The notes beneath the pieces are model-generated. The model was not told the DNA's origin. It was given only the letters and a program-made list of their open reading frames with translations, and did not search any database. The translations under genes were made by a program, and so were the position numbers. From NCBI RefSeq assembly GCF_016195855.1, contig NZ_JACPYU010000022.1, positions 1 through 64,000 of the forward strand: DNA of 64,000 nt, read 5' to 3'. The stretch is from Aquabacterium sp. (GTDB lineage: Bacteria; Pseudomonadota; Gammaproteobacteria; Burkholderiales; Burkholderiaceae_C). This document shows positions 8,227-17,094 of the stretch, piece by piece. How positions within the stretch are numbered: the stretch's first letter is position 1; every line of letters starts with the position of its first letter.

Positions 8227-9375
8227 TCAGCTCAGTTCGTCAAGCAGTTGCTTGGCAATGCGCTTGGCCGTGCTGGACGTCGTGGGTTGTCCGTTGTCCT
8301 TCAGCACGCTGACCAGGCTGTTCTTGCCCTGGCCTTGCACTTGCACGCGGTAGCGGCTCAGGCCGTCCTGGTTTTCAGCCTTGGCGCCAAACAGGCGGGC
8401 AAAGAAGCCGGGCTTGCTGGCGTCTGGGTCGTTGTCTGACAAGCGCACTTCGAAAGAGCCTTGCTTGCGATCGCGGTTCTCGACCGTGAAGCCGCTGCGG
8501 TCCAGGGCCAGGCCCACGCGGCGCCATGCGGTGTCGTAGTCGGCATCGACCGTCAGGGACAGGCCATCGGCATTCAAGCGTGCCTGGCTGGCGGCGGCAA
8601 CTGTGGCGGCTGCAGCGGGCTTGTCAGCCTTGGCTGCGGCAGCGGCTTCCTTGGGGGCGCCCAGCTTGAGCATCAGGCGCGACAGCATCTCGGCTTCCAG
8701 GCCCGAGTCGCTTGGGCGCACACGCCACGTCGTGCGGTCCTTCTTGGCGTCTTCGTATTCTTCGATCAGGCCCTTGTGGCTGATGTAGACCTCGCTGCCC
8801 GTGGCGGTGCGTTCAATGCGGGTGCGGTATTGGTCGCGCTCGCCGGTGTCATACAGCAGGTCGAACACGCGGCCCAGCGCCTTGCGCACGGCGCCGTCCT
8901 GCGGGACCTTGGCGCGGTTCTCGGACCAGTTGGTTTCCATCAGGCCCACATCGGGCTGATCGGTGGTGAGCTCGAAACCCATGTCAGCCCAGAACGTGCG
9001 GACCTGGCCCCAGATCTGCTCAGGCGGCAGGTTGACGGCCAGCCAGCGCATCTGGCCCTGGCGCTCCAGGGTCACACCCGTGCCCTTGGTAGGCGCCACG
9101 CCGCTGACGCTGGCGTCGGGCTTGTCGGTCGTTGTGCGCTGCAGGCTGGAGGCGCTCACGACGGCGGCAGGGGCCTGGCCAAAGCGCGTCTGACCGGGCA
9201 GCTGGCTCAGGTCGGGCGGCACATCCAGGCGCACGCTTTGCGTGCCGGTGGTGCGGTAGTCGACCTTGTCGCCCGCCAGCGTGTCACTGATGGAGGAACA
9301 ACCGGATGTGACGAGCGTGGAAGCCAGCGCTGCACTCAGAACGAGGGTGGTCTGGTGACGTTGTTTGATCGACAT
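8227..9375 (-). CDS. bamC: outer membrane protein assembly factor BamC (NlpB)
   Basis: BamC is a lipoprotein of the BAM complex that inserts beta-barrel proteins into the outer membrane. The 382-residue protein begins with a lipoprotein signal peptide ending in the lipobox LVTSGCSS, followed by the BamC-type DYRTTGTQSVRLDVPPDLSQL region and two helix-grip domains separated by an Ala-rich linker (AAAAAKADKPAAAATVAAAS). I chose the start at 9375 because the signal peptide begins there; the reading from 9429 adds 18 unlikely residues. It follows dapA in the same direction, a conserved pair in proteobacteria. Confidence 0.93.
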   Translation of the reverse strand: MSIKQRHQTTLVLSAALASTLVTSGCSSISDTLAGDKVDYRTTGTQSVRLDVPPDLSQLPGQTRFGQAPAAVVSASSLQRTTTDKPDASVSGVAPTKGTGVTLERQGQMRWLAVNLPPEQIWGQVRTFWADMGFELTTDQPDVGLMETNWSENRAKVPQDGAVRKALGRVFDLLYDTGERDQYRTRIERTATGSEVYISHKGLIEEYEDAKKDRTTWRVRPSDSGLEAEMLSRLMLKLGAPKEAAAAAKADKPAAAATVAAASQARLNADGLSLTVDADYDTAWRRVGLALDRSGFTVENRDRKQGSFEVRLSDNDPDASKPGFFARLFGAKAENQDGLSRYRVQVQGQGKNSLVSVLKDNGQPTTSSTAKRIAKQLLDELS

Positions 9376-9436
9376 GGGTAATGAGGTTCTGCTCCCGGCA
9401 CGAGCCGGGCGCGGTGTCGTAAGAGCCAAGTGAGTG

Positions 9437-10318
9437 TCAGAGCACGCCAGCGTCGCGCAGGGCGGTCTCGACCACCGTTTGGGCGGATTCGCTCAACGGC
9501 GTCAGCGGCAGGCGCAGCGTACCACCAACCTTGCCCATGCGAGTCAAGGCCCACTTCACGGGGATCGGGTTGGGCTCGACGAACAGTTGCTTGTGCAGGG
9601 GCAGCAGCTTCATGTGGATGTCCACGGCTGTCTTGGCGTCTTGGGCCATGGCTGCCTTGCACAGGTCGGCCATGCCGCGTGGCGCCACGTTGGCCGTCAC
9701 GCTGATGTTGCCGTGCCCGCCCAGCAGCATCAATGCCACGGCGGTGGGGTCGTCACCGGAGTAGATCGAGAAGCCCTTGGGGGCCTGCTTGATCAGCCAG
9801 GCGGCGCGTTCCAGGTTGCCGGTGGCTTCCTTGACACCGATCACGCCAGGCAACTGGGCCAGGCGCAGGGTGGTTTCGGGCAGCATGTCGGCCACGGTGC
9901 GGCCGGGCACGTTGTAGAGCACCACCGGGATGTCCACCGCTTCGACGATGGCCTTGAAGTGCTGGTAGATGCCTTCTTGTGTGGGCTTGTTGTAGTAGGG
10001 CACGACCTGCAGGGTGCAGTCGGCGCCGACTTTCTTGGCGTACTCGCTGAGCTCGATGGCTTCTTGCGTGGAGTTGGCGCCGGCGCCGGCCATGATGGGC
10101 ACGCGCCCGGCGGCCTGCTCGACCGCCACGCGGATGATCTCTCGGTGCTCTTCCACGTTCACCGTGGGGGACTCGCCCGTGGTGCCCACCACGCCGATGC
10201 AGTTGGTGCCTTCGGCGATGTGCCAGTCAATCAGTTTGCGCAGCGAGTCGTAATCGACGCTGCCGTCTGCATGCATGGGCGTGACCAACGCAACGATGCT
10301 GCCAAAAATTGGTTTCAT
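9437..10318 (-). CDS. dapA: 4-hydroxy-tetrahydrodipicolinate synthase
   Basis: DapA condenses pyruvate with aspartate semialdehyde, the first committed step to diaminopimelate and lysine. The 293-residue TIM barrel shows the Schiff-base lysine in [11 protein letters not shown], the catalytic Tyr in [14 protein letters not shown] and the GTTGESPT phosphate-like loop. It is the typical length. The bamC gene follows 61 bases downstream on the same strand and shares the terminator. Confidence 0.97.
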   Translation of the reverse strand: MKPIFGSIVALVTPMHADGSVDYDSLRKLIDWHIAEGTNCIGVVGTTGESPTVNVEEHREIIRVAVEQAAGRVPIMAGAGANSTQEAIELSEYAKKVGADCTLQVVPYYNKPTQEGIYQHFKAIVEAVDIPVVLYNVPGRTVADMLPETTLRLAQLPGVIGVKEATGNLERAAWLIKQAPKGFSIYSGDDPTAVALMLLGGHGNISVTANVAPRGMADLCKAAMAQDAKTAVDIHMKLLPLHKQLFVEPNPIPVKWALTRMGKVGGTLRLPLTPLSESAQTVVETALRDAGVL

Positions 10319-10401
10319 GCTGATTCCTTTGATCCCGGGATTCTACCGGCCATGACACATGCCTTGATCCCGTGGCGCTTTCAGTGAAAGCCCCAGGCCA
10401 C

Positions 10402-11214
10402 TCAGTGCGGGCGCACTTCGCGTTTGAGGGCGGCCATGGCCAGTTTGTCGACCAGCCTGGGTGCGAGCAGCTTCATCCAGCGGCTCAACTTGCCCTTGGC
10501 CGACATCACGATGTCGCGCTCGCGGCGTGCCATGCCCACGCGGATCAAGCGCGAGCACTCTTCGATGCTCATGGCGCCGGATTCGTCCAGGCCGCTTTTG
10601 CCCGCCGCCTGGCCGTTGGCGTTGAAGCCGCGGTAACGGATCTCGGTGGCGACCACGCCCGGGTAGGCGATGGTGACCGACACCCCATGCGGCGCCATTT
10701 CGACGCGCAGGGCCTCGAAAAAGCCGGTCATGGCGAACTTGGTGGCACTGTAGGCCGTGCGTCCGGGCACACCGACCAGCCCGGCCAGGCTGGAGACGGC
10801 GACGATGCGCCCCTGCGTCACCTGGAGATAGGGCAGGGCCGCGTGCGTGCACCAGGCGCTGCCCCACAGGTTGATGCGCATGAGCTGCTCGTACCAGGCC
10901 ATGTCGGTGACCTCGCTCAACTGGGCGTGGGCGGACATGCCGGCGTTGTTGACCAGGGTGTCGATGCGGCCGAACTGGGCGATGGTCTCGGCGATCAACG
11001 CGCGGCAGTCAGCCTCCTGCCCGACGTCCGTTGGGCGCACCAGCACTTTGCTGCCGTGCGTGCGGCATTGCTGCGCGACCTGCTCCAGTTTGTCTTTGCT
11101 GCGGGCTGCGAGTACCAGGCAGACCTTGCTGGCGCCCTCCTGGGCCAGTTGGCGGGCCAGTTCGGCGCCGATGCCATCGGAGGCGCCCGTGATGATCACC
11201 ACTCTTGTCGACAT
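10402..11214 (-). CDS. short-chain dehydrogenase/reductase
   Basis: A 270-residue classical SDR. The nucleotide-binding TGASDGIG is near the start, NNAG follows at about residue 87, and the catalytic Ser, Tyr and Lys are in VSSLAGLVG and YSATKFA. The substrate cannot be told from sequence; the basic C-terminus and hydrophobic RWMKLLAPRLVDKLAM helix suggest membrane contact, as in SDRs acting on lipids or steroids. The ATG at 11214 begins one base after the stop of the 44-residue gene upstream, so it is translationally coupled to the MFS transporter operon. The longer reading from 11289 overlaps that small gene and is rejected. Confidence 0.9.
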   Translation of the reverse strand: MSTRVVIITGASDGIGAELARQLAQEGASKVCLVLAARSKDKLEQVAQQCRTHGSKVLVRPTDVGQEADCRALIAETIAQFGRIDTLVNNAGMSAHAQLSEVTDMAWYEQLMRINLWGSAWCTHAALPYLQVTQGRIVAVSSLAGLVGVPGRTAYSATKFAMTGFFEALRVEMAPHGVSVTIAYPGVVATEIRYRGFNANGQAAGKSGLDESGAMSIEECSRLIRVGMARRERDIVMSAKGKLSRWMKLLAPRLVDKLAMAALKREVRPH

Positions 11215-11215
11215 A

Positions 11216-11350
11216 TCAGATGCAACTCCAGATGCGGGTGGCCAGATCGAAGGCCACCTCGGGGCGCCAATATAAGCAGAAGACGGCACCCAGGACTGAC
11301 AGTGTCGCGACAGTCAGTGCGATTTGTCGCCAGGGGCCACGTGGCTTCAT
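11216..11350 (-). CDS. 44-residue single-pass membrane protein between MFS and SDR genes
   Basis: A tiny ORF starting with MKPRGPWRQ, followed by one hydrophobic helix (IALTVATLSVLGAVFCLYW) and a short tail. Its ATG overlaps the MFS stop codon as ATGA, and its own stop is followed by a single T and then the SDR start codon. Tight coupling on both sides argues that it is a real gene. The basic N-terminus predicts an inside-to-outside topology. It may be a transporter accessory subunit, which is inference. No family is recognised. Confidence 0.7.
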   Translation of the reverse strand: MKPRGPWRQIALTVATLSVLGAVFCLYWRPEVAFDLATRIWSCI

Positions 11351-12606
11351 GCCAGGACAACCTTGCGGCTCAGGGGCGTGCGCTGCTCCTGAATGGGCAG
11401 GTTGACGGCGGCGGCGAGCAGGCCCAGGCCAATGGCCAGCCACCAGACGGTCTGGTAGCTGCCGGTGAAGTCATACAGCCGCCCGGCCAGCCAGACCCCC
11501 AGGAAGGAGCCGATCTGGTGGGAGAAAAACACCACGCCGCCCAGCATGGAAAGGTGCCGCACGCCATGCATCTGCGCCACGATGGCGTTGGTGGGCGGGA
11601 CGGTCGAGAGCCACAGGGTGCCCATGGCCGCCGCAAACAGGCCGACGCTCCAGGTGGACAGTGGCGCCAGGATGAAGGCCAGCATGGCCACGGCGCGCAG
11701 GAAGTAGATGCTCGACAAGATCCAGTTCTTGCGCAGGCGGGAGCCCAGCGCACCGGCTGCATAGCTGCCCAGCACGTTGAACAGCCCGATCAGGGCCAGC
11801 GCGGTGGTGGCGGCCTCGGGCGGCAGTTGGTGGTCCTTGAGGTAGCTGGGCAGGTGCACGCCGATGAAGGCCAACTGAAAACCACACACGAAGTAGCCGA
11901 GAGTCAGCAGGAGGTAGTCGCGGTGCTGGAATGCTTCAGCCAGGGCTTGCAGGGCGGTGGGCGAGGTCATGTCCGCAGGTGAAGCCGCGCCAGACGTGGC
12001 GGTTCCCGGCTTGGTCGAGAAGCGCGCCTCCCGCAATCCGAAAGCCAGCGGCCCGATGGCCAGCGCCGTGGCGGCGAAAACCAGCAGCGCGGAGGACCAG
12101 TCCATGTTGTGCAGCAGGAAGCTGGCAACCGGCACCATCAGGAATTGACCAAACGAGCCCGCCGCGGCCGTGATGCCCATGGCGGACGAGCGTTGCACGG
12201 CCGTGACATTGCGCCCGACCACCCCAAAGATCACCGTGTAAGTGCTGCAGGCCTGTGCCAACCCGATGAGCACGCCGGTTGTCAGGATGAAGCTGCCATG
12301 GTTGCCCGTCGTCGCCATGCCCGCCAGGCCCAGGGCATAGAGCAGGGCGCCGGCCAAGAGCACCTTGAATGCACCGCTGCGATCGGCCCACCAGCCAATG
12401 ACGGGGCCCGAGGCGCCCCACACCAGGTTCTGGATCGCCATGGCCATCGAATAGTCTTCACGCGTCCATCCGTGGGCCATGGTGATGGGCTGCAGCCACA
12501 AGCCGAAGCTGTGCCGGATGCCCATGGACATGGTCACGATCAGCGCGCCGCACAAAAGCAATTGCCCCATCGGGATGGGGCGATCAGAAGACGCCAACTG
12601 GGTCAT
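11347..12606 (-). CDS. MFS transporter
   Basis: A 419-residue major facilitator with about twelve hydrophobic helices in two halves joined by an Ala/Thr-rich loop near residue 195-215. The loop 2-3 signature appears as GPVIGWWADRSGAFKVLLAG. It resembles the monocarboxylate/OFA type of exchanger (MGIRHSFGLWLQPITM; RTAYS-like motifs absent), but the substrate is unknown. The start at 12606 is preferred over 12657, because the latter adds a basic, non-family extension. It heads a leftward operon with a 44-residue membrane protein and an SDR. Confidence 0.88.
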   Translation of the reverse strand: MTQLASSDRPIPMGQLLLCGALIVTMSMGIRHSFGLWLQPITMAHGWTREDYSMAMAIQNLVWGASGPVIGWWADRSGAFKVLLAGALLYALGLAGMATTGNHGSFILTTGVLIGLAQACSTYTVIFGVVGRNVTAVQRSSAMGITAAAGSFGQFLMVPVASFLLHNMDWSSALLVFAATALAIGPLAFGLREARFSTKPGTATSGAASPADMTSPTALQALAEAFQHRDYLLLTLGYFVCGFQLAFIGVHLPSYLKDHQLPPEAATTALALIGLFNVLGSYAAGALGSRLRKNWILSSIYFLRAVAMLAFILAPLSTWSVGLFAAAMGTLWLSTVPPTNAIVAQMHGVRHLSMLGGVVFFSHQIGSFLGVWLAGRLYDFTGSYQTVWWLAIGLGLLAAAVNLPIQEQRTPLSRKVVLA

Positions 12607-12670
12607 GTCGGTTTCAATGTGGGTGGGTGGCGCACGAATCTTGGCATGCCTCCACACCCCATCCCAGCAA

Positions 12671-12746
12671 CCACCGCGGATCCGGCTTCGCCGGTCCGCT
12701 GGTGGCGCCCCCTTGAGGGGGCGCGCGAAGCGCGTAGGGGGTGGGC
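12671..12746. repeat. GC-rich double-hairpin element, probable interspersed repeat or terminator
   Basis: Between fliE and the MFS gene lie two adjacent hairpins. The first runs from CCACCGCGGA to CCGCTGGTGG with CCGGCTTCGCCGG at its tip. The second pairs GCGCCCCC (12705-12712) with GGGGGCGC (12717-12724) around TTGA. The sequence then ends GGGGGTGGG. Elements of this look recur in Comamonadaceae-type genomes, from memory. It abuts the fliE stop codon, so it could end fliE transcription. No T-tract is present. Confidence 0.6.
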
Positions 12747-13096
12747 TAGACCTGCATGTTCATGATATCCGTGTACGCCTGAACAAGCTTGTTGCGTACC
12801 TGGACTGCAGATTGGAAGCCCAGTTGGGCCTTCTGCATGGCGACCATGGTTTCTTCCAGGCTGACAGTAGGGTTATCGAACTGCACCTCGCGCTGCATGG
12901 TCGCGGCCGTGGCTTGCGACTGGCTGATCGAGTTCAGCGCGCTGCTGAAGCTGGTCTGGAAACTGGGTTTTTCAATGCCGGATGCCTGGCCGGCGGCCTC
13001 GGCGCGGGTCTTGGCTTCCACCCGCCGAGCGACGTCGGCCATGCCGGCCCGGGCGGCGGCTTGCGCGAAATCGAAGGGCTTGAGTTTCAGGTCCAT
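12746..13096 (-). CDS. fliE: flagellar hook-basal body protein FliE
   Basis: FliE joins the MS ring to the proximal rod and is needed for export of rod proteins. The 116-residue protein has the family C-terminal region (VSLEETMVAMQKAQLGFQSA, then VRNKLVQAYTDIMNMQV) and a Phe/Ser-rich middle. The ATG at 13096 (MDLKLKPFDF) is preferred over a TTG at 13117. It is transcribed away from fliF, with about 200 bases between the starts, unlike the more common fliEFGHIJ order. Confidence 0.93.
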   Translation of the reverse strand: MDLKLKPFDFAQAAARAGMADVARRVEAKTRAEAAGQASGIEKPSFQTSFSSALNSISQSQATAATMQREVQFDNPTVSLEETMVAMQKAQLGFQSAVQVRNKLVQAYTDIMNMQV

Positions 13097-13107
13097 GATG
13101 CCGATAA
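13080..13107 (+). promoter_or_regulatory. possible sigma-28 (FliA) promoter facing fliF
   Basis: GCCGATAA at 13100-13107 matches the FliA -10 consensus in all eight positions. TTGAGTTT at 13080-13087 matches TAAAGTTT in six of eight. The spacer is 12 bases, one longer than the usual 11. The site overlaps the fliE start codon on the other strand and would start transcripts about 150-190 bases before fliF. It could also be chance. Confidence 0.35.
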
Positions 13108-13303
13108 GTCCCGACAAGGCGTGATTGAGTTCACCACGATCTGGACTCTACGCACCCTTTGGCGGTGTCATGCCTGAAAGAAGGCGGCATTTGAGGGGCT
13201 GTTTCCGGCACTTTTGCCCGGCCAGACTCCGAATAATGGGGCTGTTACGGCGGGTTTGCGGCATCGTATGGTTTCGATGCGCGGCCCAACGCTTCGACCG
13301 CCC

Positions 13304-15010
13304 ATGGAAGTCACTGTCGCACAACCCACTCCTGTTGCTGTCGCCTCACCTGGCATGGTGATCGACCAAGCTCAGCCTCCTGGATTCGTCCAGCGGGTGA
13401 TGGCCCTGCCGATGCAGCGCAAGCTGATGTTGGCCGGTGGTATTGCCGCGATCTTCGCCATCTTCGTGGCGATGATGGTGTGGGGGCGCGAGGGTGATTA
13501 CCGCGTGCTGTACGCCAATCTGTCCGACAAGGACGGCGGTGCGATCCTGACCCAGCTGCAGCAGATGCAGGTGCCCTACAAGATGGCCGATGGCGGTGGC
13601 GCGATCCTGGTGCCGGCTGACAAGGTGCACGATGTGCGCCTGAAGCTGGCGTCCGCTGGCTTACCCAAGGGCTCGGTGGCCGGGTTCGAGTTGATGGAGA
13701 ACCAGAAGTTCGGCGTCACCCAGTTTCAGGAGCGCCTGAACTTCCAGCGCGGCCTGGAAGGCGAGTTGACGCGCTCCATTCAATCGCTGGCCAGTGTGCA
13801 GAGTGCCCGCATTCACCTGGCGCTGCCCAATCAGAACGGTTTCTTCCGCGAACAGCAAAAAGCCTCTGCCTCGGTGGTGCTGACCTTGTACCCGGGCCGT
13901 ACGCTGGACCGTGGTCAGATCGCCGGCATCGTGCACCTGGTGTCCTCCAGCGTGCCGGAGATGTCGCCCAAGGCCGTGAGCATCGTGGACCAGAGTGGCT
14001 CGCTGCTGTCTGGCCCGCAAGAGGGCGCTGATCAAAGTGGCCTGGACGCGCAGCAACTGCAGTACGTCCGCCAGATCGAGTCCAACTACACCCAGCGCAT
14101 CCGGGACATCCTGGAGCCGGTGGTGGGCAAGGAGAACCTGCGTGCCCAGGTGAATGCCGAGCTGGACTTCTCGCAGGTCGAGTCCACCGCCGAGGAGTAC
14201 AAGCCCAACCAGGGGCAGCAGGCGTCGGCATCGATCCGCAGTCAGCAGACCACCGAGCAGGTCGGCCAGGGCAGCGCCACGCCTTCGGGTGTGCCCGGTG
14301 CAGCCAGCAACCAGCCGCCCGTGCCCGCCACGGCACCGGTCAATGGCGCATCGCAGCCGCTGCAGGCTGCCCAAGGCGGCACCACGGCAGGCAACAGCCG
14401 CCGTGAGGCCGTGACCAATTACGAAGTGGACAAGACGGTGCGCGTGACACGCAACGCGTCGGGCACCATCAAGCGACTGAACGCGGCCGTGGTGCTCAAC
14501 CACCGCACGGTGACCGATGCCAAGGGCAAGACCACCACCCAGCCACTCAAGCAGGAAGAGCTGGACCAGTTGACGGCGCTGGTGCGCGAGACCATCGGCT
14601 TCGATGACAAGCGCGGCGATTCGGTCAAGTTGATCAACACCCCCTTCCATGTGACCAAGGAAGAGACCGACACCACCCCGCTCTGGAAACAGCCCGAGAC
14701 GGTGGACATGATCCGCACCCTGGCCGTGCCGGGCGCCTTGACCCTGGCTGCGCTGATCGTGGTGTTTGGCGCGATCCGCCCGGCCATCAAGGCGGCGAAA
14801 CCGGTGACCACGCCCGAGGAAGAGGCCCGCCTGCAAAAGCTCAGCGCCGTGGTGGACGATGCCGAGGAGCTGCCGGTGACGAACCAGCCCGGCCACATGC
14901 CCCGACTGGAAGGCCCCGCTACAGACGAACGTCTGGAGGCCGCCCGCCAGTTTGCCCGCGACAACCCGATGGCCATGGCCAATGTGGTGCGCGGCTGGAT
15001 GAACAACTGA
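13304..15010 (+). CDS. fliF: flagellar MS-ring protein FliF
   Basis: FliF forms the membrane MS ring that nucleates basal body assembly. The 568-residue protein has an N-terminal transmembrane helix (MLAGGIAAIFAIFVAMMVWG), ring-building motifs (YKMADGGGAILVPADKVHDV; LPNQNGFFREQQKASASVVL), a long Gln/Ala/Pro-rich periplasmic insert, a second helix near residue 476-495 (ALTLAALIVVFGAI) and a C-terminal FliG-binding tail (ARQFARDNPMAMANVVRGW). The start is uncertain: 13268, 13277 and 13304 are all in-frame ATG codons and none has a strong ribosome binding site; 13304 gives a typical length. It heads fliFGHIJK. Confidence 0.94.
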   Translation: MEVTVAQPTPVAVASPGMVIDQAQPPGFVQRVMALPMQRKLMLAGGIAAIFAIFVAMMVWGREGDYRVLYANLSDKDGGAILTQLQQMQVPYKMADGGGAILVPADKVHDVRLKLASAGLPKGSVAGFELMENQKFGVTQFQERLNFQRGLEGELTRSIQSLASVQSARIHLALPNQNGFFREQQKASASVVLTLYPGRTLDRGQIAGIVHLVSSSVPEMSPKAVSIVDQSGSLLSGPQEGADQSGLDAQQLQYVRQIESNYTQRIRDILEPVVGKENLRAQVNAELDFSQVESTAEEYKPNQGQQASASIRSQQTTEQVGQGSATPSGVPGAASNQPPVPATAPVNGASQPLQAAQGGTTAGNSRREAVTNYEVDKTVRVTRNASGTIKRLNAAVVLNHRTVTDAKGKTTTQPLKQEELDQLTALVRETIGFDDKRGDSVKLINTPFHVTKEETDTTPLWKQPETVDMIRTLAVPGALTLAALIVVFGAIRPAIKAAKPVTTPEEEARLQKLSAVVDDAEELPVTNQPGHMPRLEGPATDERLEAARQFARDNPMAMANVVRGWMNN

Positions 15011-15026
15011 CCTAGGACAACAAGCC

Positions 15027-16022
15027 ATGGACGACAAAGGTCTCGAAGACGCCGCCATCCTGCTGATGTCGCTGGGTGAGGAAGAGGCGTCCGAGGTGTT
15101 CAAGCATCTGGAGCCCAAGGAAGTCCAGTGCCTGGGCGAGACCATCGCCAAGATGAAGACGATCAACAAGGATCGCATTGGCAATGTGCTGGACCGCTTC
15201 TCCAAGGAGTCGACCGAGATGGGCATGCTGGTGCCCGACACGGACGAGTACATCAAGGCTGTGCTGCGCAAGGCGCTGGGCGACGAAAAGGCCAACCTGC
15301 TGATCGACCGCATCATCCAGGGCAGCGATGTCACCGGCATCGAAAGCCTGAAGTGGATGGACCCGGGCTCGGTGGCCGAATTGCTGCGCAACGAGCACCC
15401 GCAGATCGTGGCGGCCATCCTGGTCCACCTGGATCCGGATCAGTCTTCGTCCGTGCTGAAGTGCTTCTCGGACCGCCATCGCAACGAGGTGATGGTGCGC
15501 ATCGCCACGCTGGACGGCATCCAGCCCTCCGCCTTGAAGGACCTCAACGAGGTGCTCTCGCGCGTGCTGGCCGGTGGCACCCAGTTGCGCAAGGCCTCGC
15601 TGGGCGGTGCCAAGCCGGCTGCGGAAATCATCAACTTGATGGGCTCCAGCCACGAGACCTCCATCCTGGACTACATCCGCGAGGCCGATGGCGATCTGGC
15701 GCAGAAGATCATGGACAACATGTTCACCTTCGACGACCTGATCAAGCTGGACGACAAGGGCTTCCAGTCCCTGCTCAAGGAAGTGCAGACCGAATCGCTC
15801 ATCATCGCGCTCAAGGGTGGCTCGCCCGAGATCCGCGAGAAGGTGTTCAAGAACATGTCCACCCGTGCGGCAGAAACGCTGCGTGAAGACCTCGAGTCGC
15901 GTGGCCCGGTCAAGCTGTCTGAAGTGGAAGCCGAGCAGAAGGAACTGCTGAAGATCGTCAGACGCCTGGCTGACGAAGGCCAGATCACACTGGCCAGCGG
16001 AGGCGACGATGAGTACGTCTAA
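15027..16022 (+). CDS. fliG: flagellar motor switch protein FliG
   Basis: FliG couples the stator to rotor rotation and binds FliF through its N-terminal domain. The 331-residue protein has the N-terminal LLMSLGEEEASEVFKHLEP, the middle-domain EHPQ motif in NEHPQIVAAILVHLDP and the C-terminal charged helix that faces MotA (DDLIKLDDKGFQSLLKEV). Charged residues of the torque helix are kept. It starts 16 bases after fliF and overlaps fliH by 14 bases. Confidence 0.97.
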   Translation: MDDKGLEDAAILLMSLGEEEASEVFKHLEPKEVQCLGETIAKMKTINKDRIGNVLDRFSKESTEMGMLVPDTDEYIKAVLRKALGDEKANLLIDRIIQGSDVTGIESLKWMDPGSVAELLRNEHPQIVAAILVHLDPDQSSSVLKCFSDRHRNEVMVRIATLDGIQPSALKDLNEVLSRVLAGGTQLRKASLGGAKPAAEIINLMGSSHETSILDYIREADGDLAQKIMDNMFTFDDLIKLDDKGFQSLLKEVQTESLIIALKGGSPEIREKVFKNMSTRAAETLREDLESRGPVKLSEVEAEQKELLKIVRRLADEGQITLASGGDDEYV

Positions 16023-17094
16023 GCAGGGCAACCCGCCTGGTGGTTCGCCACCGAATTCGGCACCCGGCGCGTCGAACACCACGGCGCCCAACTCGTACAC
16101 GCGCTTCATTCCCCGTGAGGAGCTGGGCTCGTTTTCGGCCTGGGCCCCTGAGACCTTCGAGCAGCCGGCCAAGACGGCTAATGGCGAAGATGGCGGCGTG
16201 CGCAAGCCGACGCTGGCGGAGCGCGCTGCGGCCGAGATGCGCCCGCCTAATATGAAGGCCAATGGCGCCAAGCACGCGCCACAGGCCACGGGTGGTGCGG
16301 CCGCCAATGCATCGGCAGCCGCCAAACCCGCCCCTGCCAAGCCAGCCCCTGTCAGGCGCCCGATCGTGGGTGGTGTGCCCGGTGAAATGCAGGCAGAAGC
16401 GCCGCCCAAGGCGACTGAAGCCCCGCCTGCGCCACCCGCACCGGACGTGGAAGAGCTGGTGCGCGAGGCCCGCCAGACGGGTTATCAGGATGGCTACCGC
16501 AATGGCCTGGCTGCCCTGGAGAGCTACAAACAGACGCAGGCCGCACAGATGGCGGCCTACATGAGCGACCAGGTTGGCGCCCTGGCTTCGGATTTCCACC
16601 AGCGGCTGGAGTCGCTGGAGCAGCAACTGGCGGGCCGCATCGCCGGCGTGGCGCTGGAGCTGGCGCGCCAGGTGGTGCGCAGCGAATTGAAGCAGAACCC
16701 CGAGGTGGTGGTGGACGTGGCCGAACAAGCCTTGACGACCCTGCTGGCTTCTGCGCGCCAGATCGTGCTGCGCCTGAACCCGGATGACCATGGTATGGCC
16801 CAGGCGCAACTGAGCGAGTTGCTGGCCGTGCGTGGCGCCCGCATGGTGCCCGACGCCAGCATCACCCGCGGTGGCTGCGTGGTGGAGTCGGACATCGCCG
16901 TGGTGGACGCCTCGGTGGAGGCCCGTTGGGACCGCGCTGCGGCCGCCATGGGCCACAACGCCCCCTGGAACGATGGCAAGGAAGCACTCGGTTCGACCGA
17001 AGTCCGCTTGCCAGAAGGGGAGGATGAGTTGGATGATTGGCCTGAGAGCGAAGCCAATGGCTCGGCAGCGCCGCGTGGGGAGGGTGAAGTATGA
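16009..17094 (+). CDS. fliH: flagellar assembly protein FliH
   Basis: FliH regulates the FliI ATPase and brings it to the export gate. At 361 residues it is much longer than the 220-240 common in enterics, because of a long Pro/Ala-rich, low-complexity N-terminal region (about residues 1-150). The C-terminal half has the conserved coiled coil [18 protein letters not shown], the helix REARQTGYQ with GxxxG-like spacing and the FliI-binding segment [17 protein letters not shown] ribosome binding site lies inside fliG. The start overlaps fliG and the end overlaps fliI by four bases. Confidence 0.93.
   Translation: MSTSKQGNPPGGSPPNSAPGASNTTAPNSYTRFIPREELGSFSAWAPETFEQPAKTANGEDGGVRKPTLAERAAAEMRPPNMKANGAKHAPQATGGAAANASAAAKPAPAKPAPVRRPIVGGVPGEMQAEAPPKATEAPPAPPAPDVEELVREARQTGYQDGYRNGLAALESYKQTQAAQMAAYMSDQVGALASDFHQRLESLEQQLAGRIAGVALELARQVVRSELKQNPEVVVDVAEQALTTLLASARQIVLRLNPDDHGMAQAQLSELLAVRGARMVPDASITRGGCVVESDIAVVDASVEARWDRAAAAMGHNAPWNDGKEALGSTEVRLPEGEDELDDWPESEANGSAAPRGEGEV

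Noticed and set aside
13118..13303. sigma-54 promoter ahead of fliF
   Set aside because: GG/GC pairs such as in TTTGGCGGTGTCATGCC are nine bases apart, not the required ten.
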